Shown here: positions 5,964 to 14,036 of the stretch, piece after piece
Position numbering within the stretch: the first letter of the stretch is position 1
Layout of the letters: the number at the start of each line of letters is the position of its first letter
Source of the DNA: Clostridiales bacterium
Lineage (GTDB): Bacteria; Bacillota; Clostridia; TANB77; CAG-508
Direction: 5' to 3'
Assembly: GCA_004554705.1 (NCBI GenBank)
Contig: SFKS01000017.1
Coordinates: 1 to 25,887 of the forward strand
Length of the DNA stretch: 25,887 bases
The notes under the pieces: generated by a model
What the model saw: the letters and a program-made list of their open reading frames with translations, nothing else
Database searches by the model: none
What the model was told of the DNA's origin: nothing
Made by a program: the position numbers and the translations under genes

Positions 5964-6741
5964 ATGGGAATAGTCAAATTTCCATTACTAAATTTGGAGC
6001 TCATAATTAATAATATAGCTTTTTCAATATTTGGGATAGAAATATATTGGTATGCAATCTTAATGGTATCTGCCATTATAATAGGGATTTTTATTCTTAA
6101 AAAAAGAGATGGACTATATGAAATAAAGTTTTCAGATGTAATAGATTTATTAGTGTACTTAATACCAATATCAGTAATCTCAGCAAGATTGTACTATGTG
6201 ATATTTAACCCAAAAGTTTTTATGGGAGATCCATTACAAATTTTAAATCTTAGAACAGGCGGGATGGCTATATATGGAGGGATTATAGGCGGTGTAGCTA
6301 CAAGTATTATATTTTGCAAAAAAAGAAATATAAAAATATTAAATTTACTGGATTATATGGCACCAGCTTTAGCACTTCGGACAGTCAATTGGAAGATGGG
6401 GAAACTTTGTAAATATTGAGGCATATGGAACACAAACTAATCTACCATGGAGAATGGGAATATATAAATTTGGAGAATATATAGAAGTTCATCCTACATT
6501 TTTATATGAATCAATAGTAACCTTTATACTATTTATAATACTAATGAAAATCAGCAAAAAAAGAAAATTTACAGGACAATTAACATATATATATATTATT
6601 ATATATGGGTTTGAAAGAATGATAGTAGAAGGACTAAGAACAGATAGTCTAATGCTAGGACCAATAAGAATATCACAAGCACTTTCCATTGCAATATTAA
6701 TACTGGGAATAATATTACTTATAAAAAATGGAAAAAAATAA
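5964..6741 (+). pseudogene. lgt: Prolipoprotein diacylglyceryl transferase, split by a +1 frameshift
   Basis: Lgt moves diacylglycerol from phosphatidylglycerol to the lipobox Cys of prolipoproteins in the membrane. The first frame (ATG 5964 after GGAGGG) has TM helices, the YAILMVSAIIIG segment, SARLYYVIFNP and GGMAIYGGIIGG, and DYMAPALAL, then reads RTVNWKMGKLCKY and stops at 6419. The family expects ALG-QSIGRWGNFVNIEAYG here. This is exactly what the next frame gives from GGA at 6379, continuing through NLPWRMGIY, HPTFLYES and three more hydrophobic segments to 6741. One extra base near 6378 (CTT-C-GGA) explains everything; without it the protein would be 258 residues, normal length. Whether this is a true mutation, a sequencing error or recoding cannot be decided here. 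Confidence 0.92.
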
Positions 6742-6785
6742 TATATGAAAGAATTTAAAGGAGTATGGATACCATGTGTCAATGG

Positions 6786-6848
6786 TGTCAATGGGGACGG
6801 TTCTAAATGACACTGTTACAGTGTCATTTAAAACCGTCCCCATTGACA
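6786..6848. repeat. Near-perfect palindrome, 30-bp arms, 3-base loop
   Basis: The left arm 6786-6815 starts TGTCAATGGGGACGG; the right arm 6819-6848 ends CCGTCCCCATTGACA. They match at 29 of 30 positions around TTA. A 9-base direct duplication TGTCAATGG abuts the left arm (6777-6785 and 6786-6794). It lies between the convergent lgt and PBP genes, so a transcript from either side would fold here, although no T-run follows. It resembles dispersed palindromic repeats seen in clostridial intergenic regions. Confidence 0.85.
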
Positions 6849-6853
6849 TTGTT

Positions 6854-9058
6854 TTACCAGCCACCATTTAATTCGCTTTTTAATGTTAAACTTATTATAC
6901 TTCCTATTTCTACTTGTGTTTCGGCAGCTACATCTTGACTTATTACAATTCCAGAGCCATCAAGAGAAATGTTTAAGTTATGCTCTAAAGCAACATTTTT
7001 AGCTTCTGAGACTGACATGCCTTTAAAATTTGGAACAGTTACAGATGTCGCAACATTATTGCTTTCAGTATATAAGAATACACAAGAGTTTTCTAAAAGC
7101 TGTGCACCTTTTTTAGGCATTTGATTTGTTATAAGCTCTGAGTCTGAAACAGATGTATCTACATTAACAATGAAACCATAAGATTTTAAAAGTTGTTTAG
7201 CCTCTCCAACAGTCTTATTTTTAAAATCAGGTATAGTTGTTGTTCTATAATCAGAAGAAGCTGTATTAGTAGAAGCAACTCCAATATAAGGCAAGATTTC
7301 AGAGAAAATCTGAGCTACAACTGGACCAGCAATTTCTCCACCTTGGAAGGATTTTCCTTTTGGATTATATAATGCAACTAATACAACAGCTTGAGTATTA
7401 ACAGTAGGAGAAAATCCCATAAATGAGGCAATATATGTTCCATCTCCTTGACCAAGGTTTTCAGATGTACCAGATTTTCCGCCTATAGAATATCCCTTTA
7501 CATCACCATATTTACCAGTACCATTACTTACGGCATAATCAAGCATATCCATTACTTCACTAGCAGTTTTTTTAGATATAACTTGTCTAACTTTAACAGG
7601 TTCATTAGTTGCAACACTACCACTATTTTGATCAACAATTTTATCAACAATTCTAGGCTTCATTAGAGTCCCTTCGTTAGCAATGGCAGAAACAGCGGTT
7701 ATAAGCTGAAGAGGAGTAACATTAATTCCCTGACCAAATGACATTGTTGCAAGCTCAAATTTTCTTATAGAGTTTTGATTGTAAAAAATACTATTAGATT
7801 CTCCATAAAAAGGAGAATTAGCAGTAGAAAGCAAACCAAAAGCCTCATAATATTTATATAAAGTTGGAGCTCCTATTTTTAAACCAAGTTGTATAAAAGC
7901 GGGGTTACATGAGTTAGCTAATGCTTGCTTTAAAGATTGTCCTTCATGAGGATTATTATGTCTCCAACAGTTTATTATTATATTATCAACAACCTCATGA
8001 CCAGCACAATAAAATGTATTAGGTGTATTTTCTTCAACAATGCCTTCTTCTAAAGCAATAGCAGAAGTAATTATTTTAAAAACAGAACCAGGTTCATAAG
8101 TATTCTGAACAGCTTTATTTTTCCACATATCATATAAGTAATTAGTTTGCTCTTGACTAGATAAAGCATCCCAAGAAGTAGCGTAAAGTGGTGTAAAAGG
8201 AGTATTTAAATTATAATCTGGGTAATTTGCCATTGCTAAAATATTCCCAGTTGAAGGCTCCATCACAATAGCTGTACCGTAATCTGCAATATTATCAATA
8301 ACAGCCTGTGAAAGATATTTTTCAACAATAGATTGAATATTAGCATCTATTGTAAGATATACATTACTACCATCCAAAGCAGCAATATAAGATTTTTGCT
8401 GATTAGGAATTTCTTGTTTAACAGAGTCTATAAGTGTTACAATTTTACCTACTGTGCCTGACAATATAGAATCTAAAGAATTCTCTAAACCAAATAAACC
8501 GTTATTATCTGTACCTGTAAAACCAAGCAAATGACAAGCCAAATTGTTATATGGATAATACCTTTTTATAGAAGGATCGATATTAATTCCAGAATAGATT
8601 TTATTAGTTTCCATCCAAGATTTTAATGAATCTATTTTATCACTTTCAACTTTAGAAGCAATAGTTACAGTAGAGGAATCAGAATTAAGCTTTTCTAATA
8701 TATCAGAATACTCTAATCCAAAAATATCACTAAAGGACTGTGCAACAAATTCTAATTTCACTTTATCACCATTAGAATACTTTATCTTGCTAGGATTAAC
8801 AGAAACTGTATCTACTTCTGCACTAATAGCTAAAACCTTTCCATTAACATCATAGATTATTCCTCTTGCAGGATTAATGGTTATTGTAGAGGTTTGCCTA
8901 GAACTAGCAGCTTTACTTAAAGAAGGACCTTTTATAAATTGAAGATATGCTAATTTAATTATAAGTAAAAACATTAAAAGAAAAAGAAATACCTCCATAA
9001 TTTTCAATTTTTTAATATTAGAATGATTAATTTTTATAATCTTTTTAGACTTCTTCAT
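6854..9058 (-). CDS. SpoVD/PBP2-type penicillin-binding transpeptidase with two PASTA domains
   Basis: Class B PBP of 734 residues. After a basic N-terminus there is one TM helix (about 22-41), the dimerisation/pedestal domain (about 55-200, with NPARGIIYD), and the transpeptidase domain (about 230-590). Motifs are SVFK with nucleophile Ser325, SCN at 383-385, and KSGT at 528-531. Two PASTA domains follow (about 607-666 and 670-729). It cross-links peptidoglycan outside the membrane. SpoVD usually has one PASTA domain and FtsI of B. subtilis (PBP2B) and pneumococcal PBP2x have two, so division versus sporulation role is open. The ATG at 9058 is chosen because GGAGG (9064-9068) sits 5 bases before it; the ATG at 9070 overlaps that site. 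It is convergent with lgt and divergent from gatC. Confidence 0.93.
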   Translation of the reverse strand: MKKSKKIIKINHSNIKKLKIMEVFLFLLMFLLIIKLAYLQFIKGPSLSKAASSRQTSTITINPARGIIYDVNGKVLAISAEVDTVSVNPSKIKYSNGDKVKLEFVAQSFSDIFGLEYSDILEKLNSDSSTVTIASKVESDKIDSLKSWMETNKIYSGINIDPSIKRYYPYNNLACHLLGFTGTDNNGLFGLENSLDSILSGTVGKIVTLIDSVKQEIPNQQKSYIAALDGSNVYLTIDANIQSIVEKYLSQAVIDNIADYGTAIVMEPSTGNILAMANYPDYNLNTPFTPLYATSWDALSSQEQTNYLYDMWKNKAVQNTYEPGSVFKIITSAIALEEGIVEENTPNTFYCAGHEVVDNIIINCWRHNNPHEGQSLKQALANSCNPAFIQLGLKIGAPTLYKYYEAFGLLSTANSPFYGESNSIFYNQNSIRKFELATMSFGQGINVTPLQLITAVSAIANEGTLMKPRIVDKIVDQNSGSVATNEPVKVRQVISKKTASEVMDMLDYAVSNGTGKYGDVKGYSIGGKSGTSENLGQGDGTYIASFMGFSPTVNTQAVVLVALYNPKGKSFQGGEIAGPVVAQIFSEILPYIGVASTNTASSDYRTTTIPDFKNKTVGEAKQLLKSYGFIVNVDTSVSDSELITNQMPKKGAQLLENSCVFLYTESNNVATSVTVPNFKGMSVSEAKNVALEHNLNISLDGSGIVISQDVAAETQVEIGSIISLTLKSELNGGW

Positions 9059-9080
9059 ATGTGCCTCCATAAATAATACT

Positions 9081-9109
9081 ATTTTATATTATAAATTGCT
9101 AAAAATCAA
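9081..9109 (-). promoter_or_regulatory. Promoter of the PBP gene
   Basis: On the minus strand TTGATT (9104-9109) and TAAAAT (9081-9086) are separated by 17 bases, 22 bases before the start codon. Confidence 0.5.
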
Positions 9110-9138
9110 TAGTTTGAAAAAATTATATGGATTTCATC

Positions 9139-9167
9139 TTGTTTTTTTATTAAAAAGGTTATATAAT
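9139..9167 (+). promoter_or_regulatory. Promoter of gatC
   Basis: TTGTTT (9139-9144) and a consensus TATAAT (9162-9167) have a 17-base spacer, 31 bases upstream of the gatC start. Confidence 0.5.
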
Positions 9168-9198
9168 AGTTGCCATAAAAGAGAAAGGAATGGAATTT

Positions 9199-9483
9199 AT
9201 GCAAGTAGAAAAAGAAGAAATTTTACATATTGCAAAATTAGCAAGTTTAAATATAAAAGAAGAAGAAATAGAAGAATATAGAAAAAATCTTCAAGATATT
9301 CTAAACTTTGCTAATATAGTAAATGGCGTAAATACAGATAATGTTAGTGAATCTATAGGAAGCACTAGTAATATTAATATATTTAGGGAGGACCAAGTAA
9401 AGGAATTTGAAGATAAAAAGGCTTTACTTCAAAATGCACCAGAAAAGCAGAATAATATGTTTAATATACCAAAAGTGATTTAA
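9199..9483 (+). CDS. gatC: Asp-tRNA(Asn)/Glu-tRNA(Gln) amidotransferase subunit C
   Basis: The 94-residue protein starts MQVEKEEILHIAKLASLNIKEE, the typical GatC N-terminal helix (hxxxAxLAxLxxxxEE), and has the ILNFANIV region and a C-terminal NMFNIPKVI tail that wraps the GatA-GatB interface. It stabilises GatCAB, which converts misacylated Glu-tRNA(Gln) or Asp-tRNA(Asn) to the amide form. The ATG at 9199 is 9 bases after AAAGGA; the ATG at 9190 directly abuts that site and is less likely. Unusually, an opposing gene separates it from gatA by 368 bases. Confidence 0.93.
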   Translation: MQVEKEEILHIAKLASLNIKEEEIEEYRKNLQDILNFANIVNGVNTDNVSESIGSTSNINIFREDQVKEFEDKKALLQNAPEKQNNMFNIPKVI

Positions 9484-9511
9484 TATGAATAATAAAGTAA
9501 AATCAATAAAA

Positions 9512-9547
9512 AAACACACCCCAAGGAATGTCTTCCTCAAGGTGTGA
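9512..9547 (-). terminator. Terminator of the small membrane-protein gene between gatC and gatA
   Basis: On the minus strand CACACCTTGAGG pairs fully (with G-T pairs) with CCTTGGGGTGTG around an 8-base loop and is followed by seven Ts. On the plus strand the same hairpin is followed only by A-rich sequence, so it mainly serves the opposing gene, though it may also end gatC transcripts. Confidence 0.85.
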
Positions 9548-9557
9548 AAATCACAAA

Positions 9558-9764
9558 CTAGCTATTTTTTTTGCCATTGTTACTAGACATAAAGCCTAGA
9601 AACCAAAAAATGAAGCAAATAATTACGAAAATAGCTAAGGCAATAAATTCGACCCAGCTAGAAATGGGTCTTAAGATAGAACCCAAGAAGAAAATTAATA
9701 AACTAAGTGCTACTACAAGTAGTAGACTTGTTATTAACCGCCAAATGTTTGTAATCCTTTTCAT
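9558..9764 (-). CDS. Small membrane protein of unknown function (two TM helices)
   Basis: The 68-residue product starts MKRITNIWRLITSLLLVV and has two hydrophobic helices (about 10-31 and 36-58) joined by GSILRPISSW, with a short charged tail SNNGKKNS. I do not recognise a family. It is judged real because it has a full expression unit on the minus strand: TTGACT-17-TATAAT promoter with extended -10, GAAAGGA site 9 bases before the ATG, and a strong T-tailed terminator 11 bases past the stop. It lies between gatC and gatA on the opposite strand, which is unexpected for this operon. Confidence 0.75.
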   Translation of the reverse strand: MKRITNIWRLITSLLLVVALSLLIFFLGSILRPISSWVEFIALAIFVIICFIFWFLGFMSSNNGKKNS

Positions 9765-9796
9765 GTTTATAGATCCTTTCTATATAAGATACTATA

Positions 9797-9825
9797 ATTA
9801 TATCAAGATTAAAACAAAAAGTCAA
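9797..9825 (-). promoter_or_regulatory. Promoter of the small membrane-protein gene
   Basis: On the minus strand TTGACT (9820-9825), a 17-base spacer and TATAAT (9797-9802) with TGA in front (extended -10). The -10 lies in TATAATTATA (9793-9802), a perfect palindrome that also presents TATAAT to the plus strand at 9793-9798, where it could serve gatA; a good plus-strand -35 is not visible. Confidence 0.7.
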
Positions 9826-9851
9826 ATTTCACAAAAATAAGGAGGCAGAAA

Positions 9852-11303
9852 ATGGAACTTTATGAATTAACAGTTCATGAATTAATAGAAAAACTAGACA
9901 AAAATGAAGTGACATCAGAGGATATTATAAAAAGTTATTCAAAAAGAATAGAAGAAAAAGAAAAAGATGTTGAGGCTTTTGTAACTACTACAACAGACAA
10001 AGCTTTAGACGAATCAAAGAGTGTCAATAGAACCAAATCAAAAGTTGCTGGAATTCCAATAGGATTAAAAGATAACTTATGTACTAAAGGGGTAAAGACA
10101 ACATGTAGTTCAAAAATGCTTGAAAATTTCATTGCACCATATAATGCAACAGTTGTAGAAAATTTAAAAAACGCAGGTATAATAAGTATTGGAAAAATGA
10201 ATATGGACGAGTTTGCAATGGGCTCTTCAACAGAATATTCTACATTTAAAACAACAAAAAACCCTTGGAATTTAAGTACAGTACCAGGTGGATCAAGTGG
10301 AGGAAGTGCGGCAGCAGTAGCATCTGATATGGTACCATGGGCACTGGGTTCAGATACAGGAGGATCAATTCGACAACCTGCTTCACTTTGCGGAGTTGTA
10401 GGCTTAAAACCAACGTATGGACTAGTCTCAAGATATGGACTAGTAGCTTTTGCATCATCACTAGACCAGATTGGCCCAATTACAAAAGATGTGACAGACA
10501 GTGCAATATTATTAAATATCATAGCAGGACATGACGAAAAAGACTCAACTTCAGTAGATATGCCTAAAAAAGACTATACAAAAAGTCTAGTAAAAGATGT
10601 AAGCAAATTTACCATAGGGGTTCCAAAAGAATTTTTAGGCGAAGGTACAAATCAAGAAGTGAGAAAATCTATTGAAAAAGCCATAGAAAAATATAAAGAA
10701 TTAGGTGCAACAGTTGAAGAATGTACTTTAGATGTTGCAAATCAATCATTAGCAACATATTACATTATTGCATGTGCAGAAGCAAGCTCAAATTTAGGTA
10801 GATTTGATGGAATAAGATATGGATATAGAACTAAAAACTATAACAGCTTAAATGATATATTTATAAATTCAAGAAGCGAAGCCTTTGGAGAAGAAGTAAA
10901 AAGAAGGATAATACTTGGAACTTATGTATTATCATCTGGATACTATGATGCATATTACAAAAAAGCACAAAAAGTTAGAACAGTAATAAAACAAGAATTC
11001 GAAAAACTATTTAAAAAATATGATTTTCTAATAACGCCAACATCTCCAACAGTTGCTTACAAAATTGGAGAAAAATCAAACAATCCATTAGAGATGTATC
11101 TAGCAGACCTTTGTACAGTATCTGTAAACATAGCAGGACTTCCAGGAATTTCAATTCCTTGTGGAGTAGATAGTAGCGGATTACCAATAGGACTACAGTT
11201 GATAGGGCATCCATTTGAAGAAGAAACAATATTGCAAGCGGCATACACATATGAGCAGGAAATAAATTTTAGAGAAAATCACAAACCAGAGTTTAAGTGT
11301 TAA
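9852..11303 (+). CDS. gatA: Asp-tRNA(Asn)/Glu-tRNA(Gln) amidotransferase subunit A
   Basis: The 483-residue amidase-signature protein has the Ser-cisSer-Lys triad: Lys73 in GLKDN, Ser148 in GGSSGGS, and nucleophile Ser172 in DTGGSIRQPA. The spacing matches other GatA proteins. GatA hydrolyses glutamine and passes ammonia through a channel to GatB. AAGGAGG precedes the ATG. gatB follows after 54 bases. The promoter is unclear because the upstream stretch holds the opposing small gene. Confidence 0.97.
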   Translation: MELYELTVHELIEKLDKNEVTSEDIIKSYSKRIEEKEKDVEAFVTTTTDKALDESKSVNRTKSKVAGIPIGLKDNLCTKGVKTTCSSKMLENFIAPYNATVVENLKNAGIISIGKMNMDEFAMGSSTEYSTFKTTKNPWNLSTVPGGSSGGSAAAVASDMVPWALGSDTGGSIRQPASLCGVVGLKPTYGLVSRYGLVAFASSLDQIGPITKDVTDSAILLNIIAGHDEKDSTSVDMPKKDYTKSLVKDVSKFTIGVPKEFLGEGTNQEVRKSIEKAIEKYKELGATVEECTLDVANQSLATYYIIACAEASSNLGRFDGIRYGYRTKNYNSLNDIFINSRSEAFGEEVKRRIILGTYVLSSGYYDAYYKKAQKVRTVIKQEFEKLFKKYDFLITPTSPTVAYKIGEKSNNPLEMYLADLCTVSVNIAGLPGISIPCGVDSSGLPIGLQLIGHPFEEETILQAAYTYEQEINFRENHKPEFKC

Positions 11304-11308
11304 TGCAT

Positions 11309-11325
11309 ATAGCCCAACGCAGGGA
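11309..11325. repeat. Possible remnant of the long inverted repeat
   Basis: The GC-rich 12-mer GCCCAACGCAGG (11312-11323) is the exact reverse complement of 4121-4132 in the right arm of the long repeat at 3987-4154. It lies in the gatA-gatB gap, with no other obvious part of the element around it. Confidence 0.35.
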
Positions 11326-11357
11326 ATTGGGAAGAAAAGATAGAAGGAGAAGATTAT

Positions 11358-12797
11358 ATGTCAATAGAAGATTATGAGATTGTAATAGGACTAGAAGTAC
11401 ATGCAGAATTATCAACAAAAACAAAAATATTCTGTTCATGCCCAACTGAATTTGGGGGAGAGCCAAATACACATTGCTGTCCAGTATGCATGGCAATGCC
11501 AGGAGCACTTCCAGTACTTAATAAAAAAGTAGTTGAATGTGCAATAAAAGCAGGACTTGCCACAAATTGTGATATAGCAAGAGTTAGTAAGAACGATAGG
11601 AAAAACTATTTCTATCCAGACTTACCGAAATCATATCAAATATCACAATATGACATGCCACTTTGTACACATGGATATGTAGAAATAGAAACCAAAGCAG
11701 GACCTAAAAAAATAGGAATTACAAGAATTCATATAGAAGAAGATGCAGGAAAATTAAATCATGATGAGTTTGGAAGAGGAAGCCTAGTAGATTTAAATAG
11801 AGCAGGAGTTCCATTAATAGAAATAGTATCAGAACCAGATATGAGAAGTGTTGAAGAAGCGGATAACTATCTGAAAAAACTAAAATCAATATTAGAATAT
11901 ATAGAAGTATCAGACTGTAAAATGCAAGAAGGCTCCTTGAGAGCAGACGTAAATGTTTCTGTTAGGAAAAAAGGAACAAAAGAATTTGGAACAAGAACAG
12001 AAATGAAGAATATGAATTCTTTCAGGTCAATTACACGAGCAATTGAATATGAAGCAAAACGACAAATTGAAGTTTTAGAACAAGGTGGTAAAATATACCA
12101 AGAGACCTTGAGATGGGACGAAGTATCTGGAAAAACCTTCTCTATGAGAGATAAAGAAAATTCACAAGACTACAGATATTTTCCAGAGCCGGATTTAGCA
12201 ATTATAAATATATCAGATGAAATGATAGAAAATATCAAAAAAACATTACCAGAAATGCCAGAAAGCAGAAGAGAAAGATATATTAAAGAATATAAACTTC
12301 CAGAATATGATAGTAACATTTTAACTTCTTCAAAGCACTTATCAGATCTATTTGAAAAAGCAACTGCCCAATGTAACAACCCCAAAGCAGTTAGCAACTG
12401 GATTATGACAGATATAACAAGAATATTAAATGAAAAAGAACAAGAACCAAGTGATATTCCTTTTACAGCAAAAGAGCTTGGAGAACTAGTAATATTAATA
12501 GATAAAGGAACAATAAGCTCAAAAATTGCAAAACAGGTACTAGAAGAATTATTTGAAAATCCACGAAATCCAGAGGATATAATAAAAGAAAAAGGATGGA
12601 TACAAATATCAGATGAAGGAGCAATAAAAGAAGTAGTACAAAAAATACTAGAAGCAAATCCTGCTTCAATTGCAGACTTTAAAGCAGGAAGAGACAGAGC
12701 CTTAGGATATTTAGTAGGACAAGCAATGAAAGAAACAAAAGGAAAAGCAAATCCTCAAATGCTAAATAAAATGTTCTTAGAAGAATTAAATAAATAA
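11358..12797 (+). CDS. gatB: Asp-tRNA(Asn)/Glu-tRNA(Gln) amidotransferase subunit B
   Basis: The 479-residue protein begins with the GatB signature YEIVIGLEVHAELSTKTKIF. The Cys cluster CSC...HCCPVC binds Zn, and LPKSYQISQYDMPL, DAGKLNHD and DLNRAGVPLIEIVSEPD form the kinase/transamidase core. The helical and YqeY-like tail domains occupy about 295-479. GatB phosphorylates the misacylated tRNA carboxylate and completes amidation with ammonia from GatA. Start is supported by AAGGAG 8 bases upstream. It ends at a bidirectional terminator. Confidence 0.97.
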   Translation: MSIEDYEIVIGLEVHAELSTKTKIFCSCPTEFGGEPNTHCCPVCMAMPGALPVLNKKVVECAIKAGLATNCDIARVSKNDRKNYFYPDLPKSYQISQYDMPLCTHGYVEIETKAGPKKIGITRIHIEEDAGKLNHDEFGRGSLVDLNRAGVPLIEIVSEPDMRSVEEADNYLKKLKSILEYIEVSDCKMQEGSLRADVNVSVRKKGTKEFGTRTEMKNMNSFRSITRAIEYEAKRQIEVLEQGGKIYQETLRWDEVSGKTFSMRDKENSQDYRYFPEPDLAIINISDEMIENIKKTLPEMPESRRERYIKEYKLPEYDSNILTSSKHLSDLFEKATAQCNNPKAVSNWIMTDITRILNEKEQEPSDIPFTAKELGELVILIDKGTISSKIAKQVLEELFENPRNPEDIIKEKGWIQISDEGAIKEVVQKILEANPASIADFKAGRDRALGYLVGQAMKETKGKANPQMLNKMFLEELNK

Positions 12798-12800
12798 AAA

Positions 12801-12837
12801 TACAAAAATAGCGAGCTTCAGCTTCGCTATTTTTGTA
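12801..12837. terminator. Bidirectional terminator between gatB and the small membrane protein gene
   Basis: TACAAAAATAGCGA (12801-12814) pairs perfectly with TCGCTATTTTTGTA (12824-12837); the A- and T-rich ends give T-tracts on both strands. The stop of the minus-strand gene falls within the right arm. Confidence 0.8.
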
Positions 12838-13078
12838 TCCTATGTTGAATTTTATTACTAGTTAAAGCACCTACAAGGAAGCAAACAAATAGCATGATGC
12901 TACTTTTTATAATAGCATATCCAACTTCAAAAGCTATATGAGATGCAGGATTTAAAATATATAAATATAAAATATATGTAGCAATTAAGAAAACAATAAA
13001 AGAAAACTTAAACCCATTTTTCATAACTCTAACAATTGAAACATCAATACTCTTAAAATCATTAATAAACTTTATCAT
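12827..13078 (-). CDS. Small conserved-type membrane protein, unknown function
   Basis: The 83-residue product starts MIKFINDFKSIDVSIVRVMK and has two hydrophobic stretches (about 24-45 and 53-73) with a basic tail NKIQHRIQK. The layout DFKSIDVSIVR-MKNG-F-F then two TMs looks like a family of short hypothetical membrane proteins in Clostridia, but I cannot name it. AGGAGG lies 8 bases before the ATG and the gene shares the gatB terminator, which supports real expression. Confidence 0.75.
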   Translation of the reverse strand: MIKFINDFKSIDVSIVRVMKNGFKFSFIVFLIATYILYLYILNPASHIAFEVGYAIIKSSIMLFVCFLVGALTSNKIQHRIQK

Positions 13079-13096
13079 AAGTAAAACCTCCTAAAA

Positions 13097-13110
13097 TTAT
13101 GTTAACATAA
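13097..13110. promoter_or_regulatory. 14-bp perfect palindrome upstream of the small membrane protein gene
   Basis: TTATGTTAACATAA lies 4 bases upstream of that gene's AGGAGG site. On the minus strand a possible TTGGCA-17-TTATTT promoter is just upstream, which would put the palindrome near the transcription start, as for an operator. AT-richness makes chance possible. Confidence 0.3.
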
Positions 13111-13237
13111 AACTAAATAAAAAGCAAAGGTAATTTCTGCCAATTGAATGTGAATAATTTGATAAATTTTACAAATACTGTTTCTGTGGGAAACAATATA
13201 AAAAAATGGAGACATCGTTTAAAGAAAGGAATTAGAG

Positions 13238-13942
13238 ATGGAAATATTAAAAATATTATGGCTATCACTAGCTTCAATAGCAACATTATTTGTACTAACA
13301 AAAATAATGGGTAATAAAGAAATGTCACAATTAAATATGTTTGACTATTGTATAGGTATAACAATAGGCTCAATAGCAGCAGAAATGGCAACAGCACTAG
13401 AGAGTAGCTTTATTCAGCCACTAACAGCAATGGCAGTATATGCAATTGTAACAATAATTATATCAAGTATATCAAATCATAGTTTAAAAGCTAGAAGAAT
13501 TGTAGAAGGTAGAACTCTAATTTTATTAGATGATGGCAAACTATATAGAAATAACTTCAAAAAAGGCAAACTAGACTTAAATGAATTTTTAATGCAATGT
13601 AGAACAAACGGATATTTCAACATAAGCCAAATACAAACAGCAATACTAGAATCAAACGGGAAAATAAGTTTTTTACCAAAAGTAGGAGCAAAGACAGTAA
13701 CACCAGAAGATTTAAATCTAAAGATAAAACAGGAAAAGATAGTTTTAAATGTAATACTAGATGGCATTATCTTAGAAGAAAATCTAAAAATATTAGACAA
13801 AGATAAAAAATGGCTCATAAAGCAAGCTAATAAACAAGGAATAAAAGACATAAACAAAATCTTCTTAGCAACATGTGATCAAGAAAACAATCTAAGTATA
13901 TATAAAAAGCTAAATAATGACAATTCAGATGATATGTTTTAA
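13238..13942 (+). CDS. DUF421 (YetF-like) membrane protein
   Basis: The 234-residue protein has three N-terminal hydrophobic segments (about 5-25, 36-54, 62-80) with KIMGNKEMSQLNMFDYCIGITIGS, the DUF421 hallmark (a G-K-x-x-x-Q-x-x-x-F-D motif). A soluble domain follows with LILLDDGKLYRNNFKKGKLDLNEF, the usual LRxxGxxxxxx region, and SFLPK. The family is common in Firmicutes; B. subtilis YetF/YdfS types are linked to spores, and the biochemical role is not settled. AAAGGA precedes the ATG. Confidence 0.88.
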   Translation: MEILKILWLSLASIATLFVLTKIMGNKEMSQLNMFDYCIGITIGSIAAEMATALESSFIQPLTAMAVYAIVTIIISSISNHSLKARRIVEGRTLILLDDGKLYRNNFKKGKLDLNEFLMQCRTNGYFNISQIQTAILESNGKISFLPKVGAKTVTPEDLNLKIKQEKIVLNVILDGIILEENLKILDKDKKWLIKQANKQGIKDINKIFLATCDQENNLSIYKKLNNDNSDDMF

Positions 13943-13959
13943 AAATCAATCTTCAAAAC

Positions 13960-13988
13960 TTGACATTTTCCGACATTAAATATAAAAT
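13960..13988 (+). promoter_or_regulatory. Promoter of the E2-like gene
   Basis: TTGACA (13960-13965) and TAAAAT (13983-13988) are 17 bases apart, 48 bases upstream of the start. Confidence 0.6.
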
Positions 13989-14036
13989 GTATGTGTATTA
14001 ATAACATTGATCACATAAAGGGGAAGATATTTTAAT

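Noticed and set aside
6742..6853. Ordinary rho-independent terminator for lgt or the PBP gene
   Set aside because: The stem is far longer than typical and no T-run follows on either strand; it is listed as a palindromic repeat instead.
9484..9851. Plus-strand 89-codon frame (9571-9840) between gatC and gatA
   Set aside because: It has no ribosome site, and the minus strand here carries a complete gene with promoter and terminator.
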